Origin: Palsa-89 sp963824345
GTDB lineage: Bacteria; Acidobacteriota; Terriglobia; Bryobacterales; Bryobacteraceae
Length of the DNA stretch: 64,000 nt
NCBI GenBank assembly: GCA_963824345.1
Contig: CAWGOZ010000002.1
Location: 558,001 to 622,000 of the forward strand
Direction of reading: 5' to 3'
Shown here: one piece after another, positions 52,027 to 60,490 of the stretch
Position numbering within the stretch: position 1 is the stretch's first letter
How the letters are laid out: each line of letters opens with the position of its first letter
The notes under the pieces: model-generated
What the model was told of the DNA's origin: nothing
Seen by the model: only the letters and a program-made list of their open reading frames with translations
Database searches by the model: none
Made by a program: the position numbers and the translations under genes

Positions 52027-52640
52027 CTGATCACTCCGCTGCCCGCCAACGGCGACTGCAGCAACGCGCGCAGGCGTTCATAGGCGCGATGGGCCTTCTG
52101 CTTCACCGAACCCACGCTGCAGGATGTGGCGCGGGCGATCTCTTCCAAGCTGAGGCCGTTTACTTTAAGCATGGTCAGCACCTCGCGCTGGCTGGCCGGC
52201 AGATCAGCGATGAGCTGGTCAAACTGCGGAAGCTTGGCCGAATCCTCGCGCTGGGCGGGCATTTCGGGCAAAATCTCCACTGCAACTTCGCGGACCGCGA
52301 TCCGCCGGCGCTTGCGATAGCTATCCACTCGGACGCGGCGCGCGATGGCGTAAATCCAAGGCAGAAGCGGTTCGCCGGCGCGATAGGTATGGCGGACGCG
52401 GTGGATGCGCAACCAGGCGTCCTGCAGCATGTCGCTCGGGTCGTCCGAATTTCCGGCCCGATTTCCAAATTGCTGCGAGGCGAAAAAACGGTGAAGCTGC
52501 GGGCTGAGATGTTCGATCAGCGCTCGCGTGGCGGCCTCGTCAGCCTGTTGATAGCGCAACATGAGTTCCTCGATGGTGGTCACAGAGGGAGCGGAATTTA
52601 CTCGGGATTCCTCCATCTGTTGTTCGCTCGAGCGGTCCAT
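52023..52640 (-). CDS. ECF-type sigma factor (SigF-like) of the bufferin locus
   Basis: The 205-aa sigma factor has region 2 (DDPSDMLQDAWLRIHRVRHT, LLPWIYAIARRVRVDSYRKR) and region 4 (LPASQREVLTMLKVNGLSLE, CSVGSVKQKAHRAYERLRAL). It is encoded with the NrsF-like anti-sigma in the same order as the SigF-NrsF pair of Caulobacter, which controls a bufferin operon there. It is the first gene of the six-gene minus-strand run. Confidence 0.88.
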   Translation of the reverse strand: MDRSSEQQMEESRVNSAPSVTTIEELMLRYQQADEAATRALIEHLSPQLHRFFASQQFGNRAGNSDDPSDMLQDAWLRIHRVRHTYRAGEPLLPWIYAIARRVRVDSYRKRRRIAVREVAVEILPEMPAQREDSAKLPQFDQLIADLPASQREVLTMLKVNGLSLEEIARATSCSVGSVKQKAHRAYERLRALLQSPLAGSGVIR

Positions 52641-52676
52641 GAAGTTACGCTCTTGAAAAGAGGGACACTACTTAGT

Positions 52677-53291
52677 TTAGCGGACTGGCTCTCGAAGCCT
52701 GCGGCTGCGGCGGACCCATTGCATTACCTGGAGCGCGCTTCCGATGATGCACAGCGCGATGAATGCGAGCATGATCCCGGTGGTTTCGGGCGCCCTTGCG
52801 ATCCTCAGGATGTCGCGGCCAAACCGGATGGCCAGCCAGCCGATCAAGCTGAACCGGATAGCGCGCGCGATGAAAACCAGGCCCAGCAACCTCGGGCGGG
52901 GATAAGCAAACGCACTGGCGCTTGCGATCACCAGCGTGAACGGAAACGGGGGAGGCGCAAGACAGGCCAGCCCGATGGCGACGGCCGCCTGGTGGCTCAT
53001 GCGTCGTTTGAAGTACTCCAGACGCCGCGGCTTCATCATTCTCTTCAGCCCCTCTTCGCCGCCCTTACGGCAAACGGCATCCAGGAGCACCACTCCGAGC
53101 GTGGAGCCGATTGCCGCAGTCAGGACGTAGAACGGAAGTTGCGCGTGATTGCGGACGGTGAGGATAACCACCAGCAGATCGTTTCCAAAAGGGAGAAACA
53201 GGAACGAGGAGTCGGCGATCCCGAAGATCAACGGCCCAAACGCACCCAGACCGAGCAGCCAGACGAGAAGATGGCGGAGCAAGCTGCTCAT
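52677..53291 (-). CDS. VTT-domain (DedA/YqaA-like) membrane protein
   Basis: The 204-aa multi-pass protein has the VTT/SNARE-associated fold: the re-entrant segments FGIADSSFLFLPFGNDLLVV and IGLACLAPPPFPFTLVIASA, a central AAIGSTLGVVLLDAV, and a basic C-terminus. VTT proteins are lipid scramblases or transport-linked membrane proteins. It lies between the bufferin sigma gene and the sedolisin on the same strand, with no obvious functional link. Confidence 0.8.
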   Translation of the reverse strand: MSSLLRHLLVWLLGLGAFGPLIFGIADSSFLFLPFGNDLLVVILTVRNHAQLPFYVLTAAIGSTLGVVLLDAVCRKGGEEGLKRMMKPRRLEYFKRRMSHQAAVAIGLACLAPPPFPFTLVIASASAFAYPRPRLLGLVFIARAIRFSLIGWLAIRFGRDILRIARAPETTGIMLAFIALCIIGSALQVMQWVRRSRRLREPVR

Positions 53292-53326
53292 AGCCGTTGG
53301 ATGCGCGAGCCGGGATCAACGTAACG

Positions 53327-55027
53327 CTAATGCGCGGCACCGCCGGACAAGGCGTGCAATAACCGTTGGCCGTCTGGACTTCCCAAGCCGGTGCAGGCAT
53401 CCCAACCCGGCTCGGCCGAGTACGCGCCATTATTGCCGGCCGTGATGTCGCGGAGCACGCCCGTGGCGCATTTGGTGTAGAGCAGCGGATTCAGGAAACC
53501 GCACTTAGCGCCCAGCCCCTGGTTCAGGCGGGCGACGAGAGCGGCCCAGAGCGGCGTGGAAGCGCTGGTGCCTCCAATGGGCTCGAGCTGGCGCCCGTCG
53601 ACATGGATCACCACCACGCCGGTGTTAGGGTCGGCCACGGCGGCGACATCGGGCACGCCGCGTCCGATCCGGTGCGGCGGATTGGCCGAGGGCGGGATCT
53701 TGGCGCAGGTTTGATACGAGGGCTTGGTAAAGACGGAGCTGATACCGCCGCCGCCCGCGCCTTCGTCCTGCATGATCTCGTTCCACACCGTCTCTTCGGC
53801 GATGGCGGGTGGCGCGCCGCCAGCGGCCACCAGCGTGGTTCCGCCCACTCCCAGGACAAACGGGCTGGAGGCCGGAAAATCCACGTGAGCGCCGCTGCTC
53901 ACGCCGTCGCTCGATCCGTCGTCGCCGGACGCGCAGCAAATGGTGATGCCTTTCGCCAGCGCGGCCTGGAACGCCTGGTTGACCACGCGTACGCCCATCT
54001 TGGACCACGCGCCTTGCGGATCGTCCTCCGGATTGCCGTAGCTGATGGAGATGACGGAAATCGCATGGTCGTCGGTGATGGCCTGGTGCAAGGCATCCAG
54101 CCAGCCCTGGCTGGTGAATTCGGTGAAGTACACGAAAAGGTGCGCGCCGGGAGCCACCGATCCGGCCACGCACATGTCGAGCATCACTTCGCCGGTGGAA
54201 TCGCCTTGTTGTTCGGAGACTTCCGAATCAGGCCCCGGATCGTTGCCGGGACCCTGCACCACGACGTCGGTTATGGCGGGTGTTTTTCCGCCCAGGACGT
54301 GCTCGAAATAGGTGTTGAGCGCCGGCAAGCTGTAGCCGCCGCGCGGATCCGGACTCGGCGCGCCGTTGAAGGCGAAGATCGCGATGTTCTGCTGGCGGCC
54401 GTCCAGGTTGGCGGGATAACTGTACAACTGGGCTACCTGGGGCGGAAAGAACGAGCCAGGGAACGGATTCGCGAAAGCTGTATCCAGCGAGTCCAACGAG
54501 ACGCGCCGCGTGGTGACGCGCCGACGCCGGGGACGGCCCACCCGCCGTGTATCCAGGCCAAATACGCCGTCGATGATTCCGAACAACTCCGCCGGAACGT
54601 GGATTTCCCCTTCGCGGCCGCGATATTGGCCGTCTTGCGGGTGTTGGTATTCGTTCAGCTCCACCGAGAATGCCCGCTCGATGTTTTGTATGCTTCCCTG
54701 TACCTGCATCCGCCGCGCCGGCGCGCTGTTTTCGACCACGTCCAGTTGGTTCGCTTTGGCCCAGGTTGCGATTTTTTCCAAGTCCGCCGGATCGGCGCCA
54801 TAAACGGAATTGAATTCTTCGGTGGTCAGGTAGCGCCGCTGAGCGGGCAGGCCGGTTCTCAATGCATCGAGTGAGCGGACCGTAGCGTCGGGCGGATGTG
54901 GATTCTGCCTGGCATAGATGCTTACGGTGATTCTTTCGGCCGGGTTCGATCGGCCCAGTATCTTGGCCTCCGGAATGGACGGCCGGCGGCTTCCAGGAAT
55001 GGCAAACGCTTGAGTTGTAGGGTTCAT
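53327..55027 (-). CDS. S53 family serine-carboxyl protease (kumamolisin-like sedolisin)
   Basis: This 566-aa sedolisin has an N-terminal propeptide of the pro-kumamolisin type (residues about 10-165; RYLTTEEFNSVYGADPADLE, ARRMQVQGSIQNIERAFSVE), a basic cleavage linker (RRVGRPRRRRVTTRR) and the catalytic domain. The latter has GEVMLDMCVAG (Glu/Asp pair), ASGDDGSSDG, and the catalytic Ser in IGGTSASTPLWAAL. The C-terminal Ca-binding segment is DITAGNNGAYSAEPGWD. It acts at acidic pH on proteins. No N-terminal signal peptide is obvious. Confidence 0.93.
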   Translation of the reverse strand: MNPTTQAFAIPGSRRPSIPEAKILGRSNPAERITVSIYARQNPHPPDATVRSLDALRTGLPAQRRYLTTEEFNSVYGADPADLEKIATWAKANQLDVVENSAPARRMQVQGSIQNIERAFSVELNEYQHPQDGQYRGREGEIHVPAELFGIIDGVFGLDTRRVGRPRRRRVTTRRVSLDSLDTAFANPFPGSFFPPQVAQLYSYPANLDGRQQNIAIFAFNGAPSPDPRGGYSLPALNTYFEHVLGGKTPAITDVVVQGPGNDPGPDSEVSEQQGDSTGEVMLDMCVAGSVAPGAHLFVYFTEFTSQGWLDALHQAITDDHAISVISISYGNPEDDPQGAWSKMGVRVVNQAFQAALAKGITICCASGDDGSSDGVSSGAHVDFPASSPFVLGVGGTTLVAAGGAPPAIAEETVWNEIMQDEGAGGGGISSVFTKPSYQTCAKIPPSANPPHRIGRGVPDVAAVADPNTGVVVIHVDGRQLEPIGGTSASTPLWAALVARLNQGLGAKCGFLNPLLYTKCATGVLRDITAGNNGAYSAEPGWDACTGLGSPDGQRLLHALSGGAAH

Positions 55028-55164
55028 TGCAGCTCCTTTTCGGATGCTGCAACATGGTATCGCCCGCGCCGGCGATTCTAGGGATGGCGCAGCGCTGTTG
55101 GAGCGGCAATTCCGCCGAATAAAAATATGCGCGCGCTGTGACTATGGGAGATCGATCCCACCAC

Positions 55165-55200
55165 AAAGAGAAAGCCCACGGAGTGGTAGGCCCCGTGGGC
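55165..55200 (-). terminator. Intrinsic terminator of the M48 protease gene
   Basis: GCCCACGG (55174-55181) pairs perfectly with CCGTGGGC (55193-55200). On the minus strand the stem is followed by TTTCTCTTT, a T-rich tail. It lies about 88 bp after the M48 gene stop and before the S53 gene, so it would insulate the two. Confidence 0.7.
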
Positions 55201-55287
55201 GACCTTCGAAGGATAGGAAAAGGTATCCGTAAATTAAGACGCAAACCAGCGCCGGAAAGTCGGATTGGCTCCCGAAAGTCGGACTGG

Positions 55288-56310
55288 CTATTGTTGGGAG
55301 TCCGAATCCGGCCGGCGCTTCAAAGTCGGACGATCATCGTCATCGGAGGATGCGGTGCCGCCGGTTCCGTTGGCATCCACAGGGCCGCCGTTGGACCCGG
55401 GCGCTCGCCGCAGCGTGGGACGGGTGGGATCGGCCGGGTTGTCGATCTTGCGCTTGTTGTGCATGGCCATCAGGCGCGTACGAATGTCGTTAAACTCGGA
55501 AGTGGTCAGAACGTACTCGGGCTTGGCCTTGAGATATTCCTGAATATTCTTTTGGGCCGCTTGAATGCGGGAGTCGGTAGGCGGATGGGTGGAGAAAACC
55601 TTGGACATGGTTCCGGGCTTGCGCTTTTCCAGGGTCTCGATCTTCTCGAAGAAGTCGACAAAAGCCGTCGGGTCGTACCCGGCCTTGTACATGTATTCCA
55701 AGCCCAGCATGTCCGCTTCGGATTCAAAGCCTCGTGAAAACTTCAGGAATCCCACCGGCACAAGCACGCTGGCGGCCTGATAGAGGCCATATCCGGTCCA
55801 GCCGCCCATAAAGATCAGCGGGATCATCCCTAGCTGCGCGATCTCGCCGCGGGTGGCCTGCCGGGTGCCATGGCGCGCCGCGACGTGGGCGATTTCATGC
55901 GACATCACGCCGGCCAGCTCGGCTTCGTTGTCGGCCTTGATGACCAGCCCGGAGTTCACAAAGAAGAATCCGCCAGGAAGCGCGAAAGCATTCACCTCTT
56001 CGCTGTCGATGACCTTGATGGTGAACGGAACCTTGGCGTCGGAGTTCCGCACCAGGTTCTGGCCGACGCGATTCACGTACTCGGCAATCACCGGATCGTT
56101 GATGATCTTGGCCTGACGCTCCACTTGCGAGGCGAGCTGTTTGCCCAGCGCAATCTCTTTTTCGATGGAATAGAAATTGACCTTCCCGCTGACGTTACGG
56201 TTGCCAATCTGGTCGGGGTCCTTCTCGGGATCTTCGGCAAACAAGGTGGCCGGCGCAGTCAGCGCCAAAACCAGCGAAACACTCAGGCTAGCGGACCACA
56301 GGCGTTTCAT
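55288..56310 (-). CDS. M48 family periplasmic metalloprotease (BepA-like)
   Basis: The 340-aa secreted protease has a signal peptide (residues 1-26), HEIAH zinc motif (SHEIAHVAARHGTRQ), distal Glu in FESEADMLGLEYM, and FSTHPPTDSRI, typical of BepA/LoiP-like proteases that check outer-membrane assembly. The C-terminus is a charged low-complexity tail (SSDDDDRPTLKRRPDSDSQ). ATG 56310 has AGGAG 7-8 nt upstream; a TTG two codons earlier is not needed. A terminator hairpin follows. Confidence 0.9.
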   Translation of the reverse strand: MKRLWSASLSVSLVLALTAPATLFAEDPEKDPDQIGNRNVSGKVNFYSIEKEIALGKQLASQVERQAKIINDPVIAEYVNRVGQNLVRNSDAKVPFTIKVIDSEEVNAFALPGGFFFVNSGLVIKADNEAELAGVMSHEIAHVAARHGTRQATRGEIAQLGMIPLIFMGGWTGYGLYQAASVLVPVGFLKFSRGFESEADMLGLEYMYKAGYDPTAFVDFFEKIETLEKRKPGTMSKVFSTHPPTDSRIQAAQKNIQEYLKAKPEYVLTTSEFNDIRTRLMAMHNKRKIDNPADPTRPTLRRAPGSNGGPVDANGTGGTASSDDDDRPTLKRRPDSDSQQ

Positions 56311-56367
56311 CCACAAACTCCTAGTTCTGAGTATAAACCTTCATAGAATAAACGTATAGTGTCTTCT

Positions 56368-57507
56368 ATGGGTTTCGACGAAAAACCAAGCTCCGAGCCG
56401 CTATGGCGCCAGTATCGCGACCAGTTCCCGGTGACCCAAAACTTGATCTATTTGAACCATGCGGCAGTGGCGCCGCTACCCCGCCACAGCGCCGTTGCCA
56501 TGCAAGCCCTGGCCCAGGACGCCTTGGATTTCGGTTCCCTCCACTACGATCGCTGGCTGGATACCTATGAGGCGCTGCGGGTTGCGGCGGCGCGACTGAT
56601 TGGCGCGAGTCGCAACGAGATCGCGCTCATGAAGAATACATCCGAGGGGATTTCGACCGTCGCCCAAGGCTTGGACTGGCGTCCCGGGGATCGAATTGTC
56701 GCTTTTCGCGAGGAGTTTCCCTCCAACTATTACCCGTGGCTACGTCTGGCGGCGAAGAGGTGTTATGTCGAATGGCTCTCGGTTCTCGACCCGCTGGAAA
56801 AGATTGACAACGCCTGCCGGGGCGCCAAGCTGCTGGCCATCAGCTTTGTGCAGTACCTCAGCGGTTTGCGAGTGGATTTGAACGTCATAGGAGAGATCTG
56901 CAAACGCAGGAATTGCTTCTTTTTCGTGGATGCTATCCAGGGGCTGGGAGCCTTTCCATTGAATGTAGAGACCGCTCATATCGATGCCTTGGCGGCGGAT
57001 GGCCATAAATGGATGCTGGGCCCGGAGGGATGCGCGATCCTGTACGTCCGCAAATCGCGGCAGGACGCCATTTTTCCCGCGGAGTTCGGCTGGACTACCG
57101 TGGCCGGATACCACGATTATGCGTCGCGCGACATGGGCTTGCGGCAAGATGCGGGGCGGTACGAATGTGGAACTCTCAATACGATTGGATGCTATGGCTT
57201 GCAGGCATCTATTGAACTATTGATCGAGGTTGGAATGGACCCGACTTCGGAAGCCGTACAAGGTCTGGGGGACCGACTCGCCACCGGCGCGATCAACAAA
57301 GGCTACCAGTTGTTGGGTGATCGCACGCCGGAAACCGGTTCGGGGATCGTCGCGATCCAAAAGGCCGGGATCGACAGCCGCAAAGTGGTAGTGGATTTGA
57401 AGCAGCGCGGCATCATCGCGGCGCCACGCCAGGGCTGGGTTCGGCTTTCGCCGCACTTTTACATCAGCCCGGAAGAGATCGATCAAGTGATTGAGGCTCT
57501 GCCGTAA
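56368..57507 (+). CDS. PLP-dependent class V aminotransferase
   Basis: This 379-aa enzyme has a class V (cysteine-desulfurase-like) fold: LIYLNHAAVAPLPRHSA, MKNTSEGIS, FFFVDAIQGLGAFP with the PLP Asp, and the Schiff-base Lys in DGHKWMLGPEG. The TLNTIGCYGL stretch and C-terminal domain follow. Substrate is unknown; kynureninase-, Csd- or Egt-like activities are all possible. A TATAGT box lies 8 bp before ATG 56368, so the mRNA may be leaderless; a GTG at 56359 is an alternative start. Confidence 0.85.
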   Translation: MGFDEKPSSEPLWRQYRDQFPVTQNLIYLNHAAVAPLPRHSAVAMQALAQDALDFGSLHYDRWLDTYEALRVAAARLIGASRNEIALMKNTSEGISTVAQGLDWRPGDRIVAFREEFPSNYYPWLRLAAKRCYVEWLSVLDPLEKIDNACRGAKLLAISFVQYLSGLRVDLNVIGEICKRRNCFFFVDAIQGLGAFPLNVETAHIDALAADGHKWMLGPEGCAILYVRKSRQDAIFPAEFGWTTVAGYHDYASRDMGLRQDAGRYECGTLNTIGCYGLQASIELLIEVGMDPTSEAVQGLGDRLATGAINKGYQLLGDRTPETGSGIVAIQKAGIDSRKVVVDLKQRGIIAAPRQGWVRLSPHFYISPEEIDQVIEALP

Positions 57508-57509
57508 GC

Positions 57510-57917
57510 TCACGTCGGTTGTGCCTGCAACGCGCGTTGCACGCCTTCCGGGTCGTGAGCAATCACCGTGAGATAAGCTTGCGCCGGTTGATCGGGTTCG
57601 CAGCGCCGCTGCTCCCAGTCCCGCAGCGTGCCAATGGGAATTCGATAGCGCGTGGCAAATTCCTCCTGCGTCAGATGTAAAGCCCGGCGTAGAGTCTTGG
57701 TGCGCGGCACTCGTCGCGTCGAACGGAGTTGCTTAGGGGTCAAGGGCCGTGCGTCCGGGTCGGACAGCGCAGCAGCGGCAACCTCTTCTTCCGTCATGGC
57801 CTGCAAACGCGCCCAATTGGTTTTGTCTTCCAGCGGTTTGATGGAGCCATCAGCCAAAACCTGAACGACGGTTCCATCACTCTGCCGTCTGGCTACGATA
57901 GTATTCTCTTTGCTCAT
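57510..57917 (-). CDS. HTH (XRE-type) antitoxin of a BrnT-like locus
   Basis: The 135-aa protein has an N-terminal half (SKENTIVARRQSDGTVVQVL, KTNWARLQAMTEEEVAAAAL) like BrnA-type antitoxins and a C-terminal XRE helix-turn-helix (RALHLTQEEFATRYRIPIGT, LRDWEQRRCEPDQPAQAYL). It would bind its operator and silence the toxin. The start is ATG 57917, inside the 3' end of the truncated brnT frame. It is complete although the toxin is not. Confidence 0.85.
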   Translation of the reverse strand: MSKENTIVARRQSDGTVVQVLADGSIKPLEDKTNWARLQAMTEEEVAAAALSDPDARPLTPKQLRSTRRVPRTKTLRRALHLTQEEFATRYRIPIGTLRDWEQRRCEPDQPAQAYLTVIAHDPEGVQRALQAQPT

Positions 57918-58017
57918 GCTTTGTTGCCCTTCGACGCGCCGCCTCGAAGCTGACGCCGTGCTTTTCGAGATTGCTCTCGCCCTTGGAGGCATCCCACTCG
58001 AATTGGTCACTGTCCAT
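57877..58017 (-). pseudogene. BrnT toxin, internally deleted remnant
   Basis: A 46-codon frame starts MDSDQFEWDASKGESNLEKH with GVSFEAA, the N-terminus of BrnT ribonuclease toxins, and then jumps to RRRATKHEQREYYRSQTAE. The latter matches the typical BrnT C-terminus (ARRATxxERxxYE). The middle (roughly 45-50 residues with the catalytic core) is gone, in frame. The 3' end overlaps the antitoxin start. An active toxin is not possible from this frame. Confidence 0.75.
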
Positions 58018-58058
58018 ACTGTACGGCCTACCCGTACCTTTGTCAAGGGAATGTACGG
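58018..58058 (-). promoter_or_regulatory. Sigma70-type promoter and GTACGG operator of the brnT/antitoxin locus
   Basis: On the minus strand TTGACA (58046-58041) and TACAGT (58023-58018) are 17 bp apart, a near-consensus promoter. GTACGG hexamers at 58021-58026 and 58053-58058 and the inverted CCGTAC at 58032-58037 bracket the boxes, a likely autoregulatory operator. The -10 abuts the brnT ATG, so transcription should begin just inside the remnant. Confidence 0.65.
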
Positions 58059-58073
58059 CCCGCCGAAAACATA

Positions 58074-58268
58074 TTAGGAGTCCAGGCCCAGCGGGTGTTT
58101 CGGGACATCATCGCGCGGAAGGCGCGGTTTGCGAAAGAGGCCGGCCAACAGAATAACTACAAGCAACAGGACCAGCGCCGCAACCGGCAAGTTGATCAAG
58201 TGGCGGCGCCAGAGGAGGGCCAGGACAACTACAACCAGGAAGATGCGGAGAAGCTTGCGCGGCGACAT
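58074..58268 (-). CDS. Small two-TM membrane protein
   Basis: The 64-aa product has two hydrophobic helices (LLRIFLVVVVLALLW and LPVAALVLLLVVILLAGLF), a basic linker (RRHLIN) and a short polar tail. It follows the DUF2950 gene by 12 bp on the same strand and probably belongs to the DUF3300-DUF2950 operon. No family is named. Confidence 0.5.
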   Translation of the reverse strand: MSPRKLLRIFLVVVVLALLWRRHLINLPVAALVLLLVVILLAGLFRKPRLPRDDVPKHPLGLDS

Positions 58269-58280
58269 CCTCCGGTTATT

Positions 58281-59165
58281 TTAGTCGACAGGCATCCAAC
58301 TCGGATCGGGATCGTAGGTGGTTACTGGAGCTGACCGCGCTCCCAGATCCTTCTCGTACACCATGCCGTCCTGATTCACGATAAACGTGTGGATGCCGGT
58401 AACGCCGTAGTTGGCCGGCCACGCGACCATCGCAAAACCGCCGATCATGGCCTTCCCCACCATGTAGGGATGCTCTCCGCCCGGTGCATGCGGGCCCTGT
58501 CCCTTCAGCGCCTTGAAATAATAGCCGTGATAGGGGCGAGTGGGATGGTCGCCAGCCGCGTTGGCCAGCTCCGCGGGAACCTGGGAACTCGCAACCGTTT
58601 CGGCGTATTCCTGCGTTCCGGCTGCGGTGCGCTTTTTCGCGGCGAAGGCGTGTTGCATGCTCACATAGCCGGCGCAAGCCTCGATGGCATCCAATTCATT
58701 AGAGCCAATCTCGCGAGCCCGCACCTCAATGGCTCCGCGAGCGCTGTCGAAGCGCCACTTGTCACCGTCATGCAGCAGCGGGATGGGAAACGGCCAGTCC
58801 TGATCGCCGATGAGGAGCACCATGACTTTCGAATTCATCGAGGATTGTTCCAGGTGGTGCTTCTCGGTGGCAATTTTTGCGAACTCCTGCCGCTCGGCTT
58901 CGTCCTGCTTGGGGTCGCCGGAAGTGAGAATACCTTTAGCGGACGATCCCAGTATCCCCTTCAGGCCCGCGACATCGTTCTTCGACGCGGCGTCGATCAG
59001 AGCGTCGGTGGCAGCCTCGGGCGAATCGAAGGTTTTTTGCGGAATCTTGGGCGCGGTGTGCGCCGGAACGCCGGGCGGCACGGCGGCCGGGAGGGCTTTC
59101 TGCGCCTGTCCAAATGCCGGGCTCACTGCCACAACGGAAATTAGCGTGAATGTTCTTAGCGTCAT
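58281..59165 (-). CDS. DUF2950 family secreted protein
   Basis: The 294-aa protein has a signal peptide (residues 1-19) and the DUF2950 body: TFDSPEAATDALIDAASKND, GDKWRFDSARGAIEVRAREI, ELDAIEACAGYVSMQHAFA, PYHGYYFKALKGQG, YGVTGIHTFIVNQDGMVYEK. Function is unknown. It is encoded directly after a DUF3300 gene, the usual pairing. ATG 59165 has GGAGGTAAT overlapping the DUF3300 stop codon, so the two are coupled; a longer frame into DUF3300 is not supported. Confidence 0.88.
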   Translation of the reverse strand: MTLRTFTLISVVAVSPAFGQAQKALPAAVPPGVPAHTAPKIPQKTFDSPEAATDALIDAASKNDVAGLKGILGSSAKGILTSGDPKQDEAERQEFAKIATEKHHLEQSSMNSKVMVLLIGDQDWPFPIPLLHDGDKWRFDSARGAIEVRAREIGSNELDAIEACAGYVSMQHAFAAKKRTAAGTQEYAETVASSQVPAELANAAGDHPTRPYHGYYFKALKGQGPHAPGGEHPYMVGKAMIGGFAMVAWPANYGVTGIHTFIVNQDGMVYEKDLGARSAPVTTYDPDPSWMPVD

Positions 59166-59166
59166 A

Positions 59167-60390
59167 TTACCTCCTGCCTCCGCCACCACCATGGAACCCG
59201 CCTCCGCCACCACCGCCGCCACGGAATCCACCACCGCCAAAGCCTCCTCCGGAACGCCCCATGCTGGAGAATCCATGATCGCTCTGCATGCGCGTGGCGG
59301 CTCCGTTTTGTATGCCGCCGAAAGCGCTACGACTGGCCGGCGCCTCCGGACGCGCTGCAAAAGAACGTCCCGCTTCGCCGCCGCGAACAGCTCCGGCTCC
59401 GCGAGGTTCGGCTCCGCCACGGAATCCCTCCGCTCCGCCACGATACGCCGCGGCTCCACGAGCTCCAGCCCCGCCCCCGAACCGGCTCGCAACCGCGCGA
59501 TTAGGGTAAGCCACGCCCATGCGATGCGCGGGATTATGAGCCCACGCCCCGCCGAATCCCGGATGGAAATCGGCAAAGCCATAACGATGGAAGAAATTGA
59601 CGTTCACAAACAGGCCCCCACCGAACCAGTTGGGGCCCCATCCCCATCCAAAGCCGCCCCACAGTCCCCAGCCTCCGCCGAAGTAGAACCCCAGATCGAT
59701 GCCGGGCAAGAACGAAAAGCCCACGCCAATCCCCGGATAGAAAAGAGGCGGATAGATGCCGAAGGCGGGCGGACCCCAAACCCATTCGGGGTTGTAGACG
59801 GGAACGTAAACCACTTCCGGATTCGGAGGCTGAATCACGATGGCCGACTGCCCATTTTGCGTTTGGGTCGTGACCGTCTCCTGGGGCGTTGTCTGAAGCT
59901 TTCCGTTGGCTTGCGCCTTGGCGCGCATATCCTGCACGGCATGCATGACGTCAGCCTGTTGCGCCAAAAATGCGTTGCCCAAATCGGTGGTCCAACGGAT
60001 ATCTTGATTCAGGCGAGCCAACACGTCGGGAAACACCACGAGCGCTTGCACGCTGGGGTCCCAATTTTGCTGTTTGGCTGCGTCCAAAAGCTGTTGTCCC
60101 TTGAGAGCGCGATTTTGCTGCAGCCACTGCTGCGCTTCCACGACCTCGATCGGATACGTGCTGGCCGCCAGGATCTGGCTGAGCACGGTGTCCGGATAAA
60201 GCGCGATGGGCGCAACCAGATTGTCCAACTGTTCGGGACTCAGCGGGGTTGGCGGCGGACCTTGATCGGCCGGCGCCGCGCCTTGATCCGCTGGCAGTTG
60301 ACCTGGCTGCAGCGGCGGTTCCTGTGCAAACAACATGGCCGCTAGTAGAACCGTCGAACTGGTAGCGGCGGCTAGCTTGAAAACTCGCAT
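59167..60390 (-). CDS. DUF3300 family secreted protein with Gly-rich tail
   Basis: The 407-aa protein has a signal peptide, the DUF3300 domain (PEQLDNLVAPIALYPDTVLS, STYPIEVVEAQQWLQQNRAL, WDPSVQALVVFPDVLARLNQ, ending in PEVVYVPVYNPEWVWG), an aromatic/Gly segment, and a long RGG/Gly-rich tail that ends GGGGGFHGGGGGRR. Function is unknown; it may act in the envelope. The start 60390 is set by AAAGGAGG upstream; ATGs at 60414 and 60429 are less likely. It is coupled to DUF2950. Confidence 0.88.
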   Translation of the reverse strand: MRVFKLAAATSSTVLLAAMLFAQEPPLQPGQLPADQGAAPADQGPPPTPLSPEQLDNLVAPIALYPDTVLSQILAASTYPIEVVEAQQWLQQNRALKGQQLLDAAKQQNWDPSVQALVVFPDVLARLNQDIRWTTDLGNAFLAQQADVMHAVQDMRAKAQANGKLQTTPQETVTTQTQNGQSAIVIQPPNPEVVYVPVYNPEWVWGPPAFGIYPPLFYPGIGVGFSFLPGIDLGFYFGGGWGLWGGFGWGWGPNWFGGGLFVNVNFFHRYGFADFHPGFGGAWAHNPAHRMGVAYPNRAVASRFGGGAGARGAAAYRGGAEGFRGGAEPRGAGAVRGGEAGRSFAARPEAPASRSAFGGIQNGAATRMQSDHGFSSMGRSGGGFGGGGFRGGGGGGGGFHGGGGGRR

Positions 60391-60490
60391 TTCTTTCGGC
60401 CTCCTTTGGGCCATCAACACTACTTCCATCTATAGAGATGCTTGAGAACACTCAGAGTTACGGCAAACTTCGCAATCTTTTGTAACCGTG

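Noticed and set aside
51909..53324. 471-codon plus-strand ORF across the NrsF, sigma and VTT genes
   Set aside because: It is antisense to three genes with clear motifs, and the translated sequence is low-complexity without a recognisable domain.
59150..59520. Gly/Ser-codon-rich repetitive stretch as a possible CRISPR or tandem repeat
   Set aside because: It is the Gly-rich tail of the DUF3300 protein on the minus strand; there are no regular repeats and spacers.
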